A stretch of DNA of 64,000 nucleotides from positions 69,841,706-69,905,705 of the forward strand of contig NC_092628.1 in assembly GCF_039555335.1 (NCBI RefSeq), read 5' to 3'. The DNA comes from Amphiura filiformis. Lineage: Eukaryota > Echinodermata > Ophiuroidea > Amphilepidida > Amphiuridae. Made by a program: the position numbers and the translations under genes. The notes under the pieces are model-generated. The model worked only from the letters and a program-made list of their open reading frames with translations, was not told where the DNA came from and did not search any database. This document shows, piece by piece, positions 59,895 through 64,000 of the stretch (positions within the stretch are counted from its first letter, which is position 1; each line of letters starts with the position of its first letter).

Positions 59895-61393
59895 GGCCCT
59901 TCGCACTTGATTATTACCGGTAGTTTCCTGTTAAAGATTTTGAAAAAGGGACGAGGTGACTTTTAATTATTAATTATCTTTTATTTTCTTTATTTAGTTA
60001 TTACAATTATAACTATTACAAGTAACTATTGACTTGTTTTGACTAGAGCGGGCATTTAATTAGTTCACAACAAAATTTGTTGTAGTTGAAAGTTATTTTA
60101 AACGAGAAAATTAGATATAAAAATAAAATAATTAAGGGATCTGGAATGAGCGTTTCGACAGTATTTTTTGTGGATCATGAGAGCACATCAGACATATCGA
60201 ATTGCATTCTGAATACGAAGAATGTCTTTCTGATATCAAATAATTTTCATTTTTTGAAAATCACGATTATAATACAAATTCTATGACAAATTATTAAAAT
60301 TTGATATTTTTCACATTTTTGATATATGTGACCGTCCACGGCGAATGAGCCGTAAATTCCTCCCCCCGGTCAATTTGGTTTTATTTCGTGTTTAAAAAAT
60401 AAACATCATAAACTTAAAAATGGTATATCATTTGACTTCAAACGATATCCAGAAGCGGAGTTATGGTTAGTTAAACTTTGCTCCTTCAACAAAATTACAG
60501 CTTTTTTGGTTTCTATGTGTGTCTCTTTTTCCACATTGCTGGCAATAAATATCAAACAGTCATAATTGGCGGTCATTTCAAATCATCCCCAAGTCAACGA
60601 GGTCTAAGAAGGTTCTCTCATTGTTAATTGTTGGTTATGCATACCTATACAAATAACCCACCACTTGAAAAGGATTTATCAAAAGCAAACAAAGACCAGA
60701 GCTATTAAAAGTTCTATAGCCATCTAAGGTAGAAGCTTATTATCCACTTCAATAATAGGATTATTGATTGGTGTTGTGACTATCCAAATAAGACAGATAT
60801 CGCGCCAGCTTAAGTGACCGATGAATACGACCTTCGTACACATTTTACACCATAACTCGAATACAATTTAGGGAATTTACGGCTCGTTTGTGCTGCCGGG
60901 TCACATATAACAGTCCATTTCATAAATCTAATGACATATTCTTAAAGTGTATGTAGCTTGGAGGAAAAGCCGACGATCAATTGAAAATGTTGACCTTTCA
61001 TATTGAAGATATGGAGTTTTGGGGAAAAAATCCATATCTTCAATACGAAAGGTCAAAATTTTCAATTGATCGTCGGCTTTTCATCCCACCTACATACACT
61101 CTAAGTATAAATCATCAGATTTATCAAGTTTACTTCGAGTATTGTTAAATATCAAAAATATCAATTTTTAATCATTTGCAATCAAATGTGTATTACATTG
61201 CGAATTTCAAAAAATCAAAATTATTTGATATCAGAAGGACATTCTTCGTATTCAGAATACAATGTCTGATGTGCTCTAATGTCCCACAATAAATACTGTC
61301 CAAACGTTCATTCCCCACCCCTTAATTATTTTGAGATTTTCAATTTTGGATGCGGGCGGCAAACAGGAAACTAATAATCAAGTGCGAAGGGCC
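59895..61393. mobile_element. Harbinger-like palindromic element, TTA duplication
   Basis: TIR GGCCCTTCGCACTTGATTAT at 59895 and its inverse ending at 61393, with TTA on both sides (59892-59894, 61394-61396). Long arms pair around a centre near 61020-61030; the left arm is split by a second element. The right end lies 66 bases from the stop codon of the minus-strand gene at 61460. Confidence 0.85.
60323..60908. mobile_element. Nested TIR element inside the palindrome
   Basis: TATATGTGACC...GAGCCGTAAATTCC at the left is inverted at 60870-60908 (GGAATTTACGGCTCG...GGTCACATATA). TA or ATA is duplicated at the border. The unbroken right arm of the host gives the approximate pre-insertion sequence. 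The interior includes TTCAAATCATCCCCAAGTCA shared with the 40.7-kb foldback. Confidence 0.75.
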
Positions 61394-61459
61394 TTATAGA
61401 TGCATGGGGTACTTCTTTCCTTGTGTATGACTACAAAACAGATCTTGGTACAAAAGCAG

Positions 61460-61849
61460 TTATTCATCATCAATTTCATCATTATCTGCATCCATGTCCA
61501 TTATCACATACTCATTCACTATGGAAGTTTCATCAATGGCTGTCTGTAAATCTCCAGTTCTTATAACTTGTGGTACTGGAGGAGATTGTATGTATTTTGT
61601 AAAAATCTTGTGAGCTTGAACATACACTTCTCTTGCCGCTTCTGTTTTTTCCCTTAGTGCTATAAGCACACCTTCACTGTGTTGTTTGTTCAAGGCCTCT
61701 TCAGCAAGCTTGTTGTGCTGCCAAGCCAAGAACTGAAGTGCTGACTGCATTTCAACTGCAACCAGATCCTTCTCCTCTTGTGCTCTGTTGTTCATATTTC
61801 TGACATTAACCAATCGCTGCTTTTCAGTATGTGGTACTTGCTCACCAAT
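61460..61849 (-). CDS. Unknown gene, terminal exon
   Basis: Begins IGEQVPHTEKQRLVNVRN after the acceptor at 61850-61851 and stays open for 129 codons to TGA or TAA at 61460. Composition is Glu/Ala/Gln-rich, so an amphipathic helix or coiled coil is likely from about codon 25 to codon 80. Confidence 0.8.
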   Translation of the reverse strand: MGEQVPHTEKQRLVNVRNMNNRAQEEKDLVAVEMQSALQFLAWQHNKLAEEALNKQHSEGVLIALREKTEAAREVYVQAHKIFTKYIQSPPVPQVIRTGDLQTAIDETSIVNEYVIMDMDADNDEIDDE

Positions 61850-63650
61850 CTAAATATTATACAAAAAAGTAAGAAATAAAAGTAATAGAAATTGCTCCTT
61901 TTAGATTTCATAATAGTATTTCTTAATACTTGCTACCGGTCACAATGAAAATATTTTCAAATAGCAAGATTAATACTGTAGGAATTTTCTTCTGAGGTCA
62001 GAGCATGGAATAAAAAATAAGCATTTTGATCCTTTCTGAAATATGACTCCACCTCTTAAAAATAGCACCTTGTTCACTAGATAATCACAGGACCACAAGC
62101 CACTTTTTTCCAAATGTGTAGCTCATAGACCAGTACCCTTTATTTTCAGGCTTGCATGTATATAGTTAGAAAATGTAAGTTTTAGTTGTATTCCTGTGAG
62201 CTTTTCCCAAGGGTGCTATACTACTAAGCCATGTTGTCAAATTTTCAACAACCTTGTTGATTTAAAATGAAGTAAATTCAAGTTTGTGACGCTATTGTTA
62301 GAAATCTAGAAGGAATCTGCTGTAAATGAAAATATTATCAAAAAGAGCAGAATCAGAACATCTAAATTAAAAAATGTATTGTTGTATTTGCTTAGACCTG
62401 AGCAAACCTACTCATTTGAATTAAACCACCCATTTTTGTATTTGCATACGGTTTCTCTTCCCAAGCATATGTCATGATCATGGTAGTGTGTTGACTGGTA
62501 TAGCGCGATATTCAAATGCAAAATAAAGTTTGTGTGGCATGAGTGGTTTCGATCAAAAATGATGGGCCTCAAGAGTTCTTTTTAATTTTTCAATTTCAAT
62601 TTCATCATATTGCACTGCAAACAAAGAAACAAGTCAAGTACAATAAATTATGGCACTTCAATTATGGCGTCAAAGTTTCATGAAACTAGTATTCCATGTG
62701 AAGTTCATCGTCTCTTTCATCTTCAGTTTCTTACAGCTGATCGAATATCAAGTACGTGTAAGTAAGCAAAATAAGAATGTAGGCAAGCTTTGAAGCATGT
62801 GACTGTAATGATCCGACAGTCTGAAGCCTCATGGTCTGGATGGAAGCCAGCAAACTCCAAGATCACAAGTAAACATTGCTCAAGTTAGGCATGCGTTGCA
62901 AATAAAAAAGTAAACCCAAAGATAAGCAGCTCAAGGCGCAATTCCGCGCAAACGCCTTCAACAATTCCCAAGCGGACCATCTAGAAGACTATGAATTACA
63001 CAAGTTATAAGAGTTATCATAGCAATACAAGGAGATATCCATACAAACTGCAGCACCATCGTGGATTTTGCATTTGAACATAAAAGGTACATGTAGTGCC
63101 ATACCAATCAATACACTACACACATGGTTAAGTGAAACCAAATTATGGTTAGTAAAAGTCAGATTTGGTGTAAGCAAATACAACAATTCTTTTTTTAATA
63201 CTTAGACTTCAGAATCTGTTCCTTTCAAAGATATTTTCATTTACAGCAGTTTGCTTCTACATTTTGTTACAAAAGCCTCACAAACATGAGTTTACTTCAT
63301 TCTGAATCACCCTGTATAAATTATGTGCTTGAAATTACAAAAAGGAAATCTATTTTGCAAAGTGAATCATAAGGAAATCAGATGGACACATTCCGACTAT
63401 TACAAGAAATACACAGGATGAACAACATGGCTACTGAAATACTTGCTTACATCTGAATTTTCCGCAGGTGCATCTATGTTCTTAAAGATTCCACAGGAGG
63501 GATCTGCCACCTCAGTCCATGTAAGAACATTAGGGAGCCCTCCAGAGTTGTTTTCAAACCCGGCATTGTTATACTGTCCCAATGTCGTCTTCATGCCCTT
63601 TGTAACACGTTGCAAAGATTTGGACAGTCTTGCTGCCACTGATTGGCCAT
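61460..63650 (-). CDS. 3' end of unknown gene, two exons, truncated by window
   Basis: Exons 63451-63650 and 61460-61849, joined phase 0 by donor GTAAGC and acceptor ataatatttag. The upstream exon enters with two bases of a split codon, so more exons lie beyond the right edge. The product ends with 195 codons: AARLSKSLQRVTKGMKTTLG, then LPNVLTWTEVADPSCGIF, then a long helical stretch (EEKDLVAVEMQSALQFLAWQ onwards) and an acidic end DMDADNDEIDDE. The pattern EE-L----M---L-FL-W faintly recalls the C-terminus of KDZ-type (Kyakuja-Dileera-Zisupton) transposases. I hold that loosely; a host coiled-coil protein is equally possible. Confidence 0.75.
62248..63316. mobile_element. Inverted-repeat element in the intron of the truncated gene
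   Basis: GATTTAAAATGAAGTAAAT... and CTGCTGTAAATGAAAATATT... at 62250-62400 recur inverted in mirror order at 63165-63312, the right end reading TCACCCTGTA. This fits an old mariner-like MITE of about 1.07 kb with a diverged left end. Confidence 0.6.
63451..63650 (-). CDS. Unknown gene, penultimate exon
   Basis: Acceptor ttaaattttag before ATGGCC, where AT completes a codon begun upstream; donor GTAAGC after GAT. Sixty-six full codons, no stop. The ATG at its start is out of the used frame. Confidence 0.75.
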
Positions 63651-63849
63651 CTAAAATTTAAAAGAAACATCAGATACCATATATGAAAAATAATATACTG
63701 TAAGCTTATATTTTGCATTTAGCATTCACATATTGATTCAAGGAAGAGGTTAACATGCATAGAGGCAAATCCTGCTATTCTGAGTGTCCGATTGTTTCAT
63801 GACATCCAAATGAAAAAGTAGCCTATCTTTCTCCTTGCAATGGCTGTTC

Positions 63850-64000
63850 TCACCAAATTTCATGAAAATCAAACAATCTATGGAAATTTGACATTGAATG
63901 AACTGACTTTGACATTTTTCTCTTGTGTCAGTAGTTTTTTCCCAACAAATTTCATGAAAATCAAACAATTCCTGGCAAGTTGATCTTGGGTGATGCCAAT
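63850..64000 (-). repeat. Two direct copies of a TTTCATGAAAATCAAACAAT segment
   Basis: AAATTTCATGAAAATCAAAC occurs at about 63856 and 63947, each followed by related sequence. This looks like the edge of a repeat continuing beyond the window; not an exon. Confidence 0.5.

Overview
The window looks like animal nuclear DNA, most likely from a marine deuterostome invertebrate. It is AT-rich, has long introns with GT/AG borders, contains no operons, and is packed with inverted-repeat DNA transposons, decayed non-LTR retrotransposon ends and satellites. The frequent 'taggcctat'-like words recall echinoderm or hemichordate DNA, but the species is my inference only. No rRNA, CRISPR array or intact tRNA gene was seen.

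Three spliced protein genes can be assembled by hand from splice sites and phase. (1) On the minus strand, 33157 down to 12584, a 13-exon gene encodes 481 residues. It has a homeodomain-like three-helix segment (residues about 39-92, motif KKQIQNWIGGKNR), an unrecognised conserved-looking middle and a basic tail. (2) On the plus strand, 39177 to 44354, a 6-exon gene encodes about 532 residues: a lysine-rich N-terminus, a 35-residue exon present three times in tandem, a coiled coil and a C-terminal pseudokinase domain without the main catalytic residues. Genes 1 and 2 are divergent, with about 6 kb between start codons. (3) On the minus strand, from the right edge to 61460, the last two exons of a third gene encode a helical, acid-tailed protein with at most weak resemblance to KDZ-type transposase C-termini.

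The rest is mostly repeats. From 3.47 to 5.57 kb lies a TIR-bounded element carrying ten copies of TTCGTGGGTAAC-like words, several in close pairs. Introns of gene 1 hold MITEs with clear target-site duplications (TA, TWA, TTAA, 8 bp). Its first intron (28.35-33.06 kb) is almost entirely palindromes, including one whose arm carries a MITE while the opposite arm keeps the empty site. Between genes 1 and 2 sits a 2.8 kb element with 8-bp duplications, containing a tRNA-derived SINE. From 48.67 to 49.39 kb is a 46-47 bp minisatellite with a higher-order pattern, followed by a GA-rich satellite with a unit near 200 bp (49.8-52.3 kb). At 56037-56887 an inverted pair of short-repeat arrays forms a foldback-type element inserted, with an 8-bp duplication, inside the reading frame of a dead non-LTR retrotransposon. 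At 59895-61393 a palindromic element with TTA duplication carries a second element nested inside it.

Two themes recur. Genes 1 and 2 both grew by duplicating symmetric-phase exons that encode polar linkers. Several MITEs share GGC(C)-type termini and 3-bp TTA/TAA duplications, which fits one PIF/Harbinger-like family. All calls rest on reading the sequence by eye; nothing was searched against a database.
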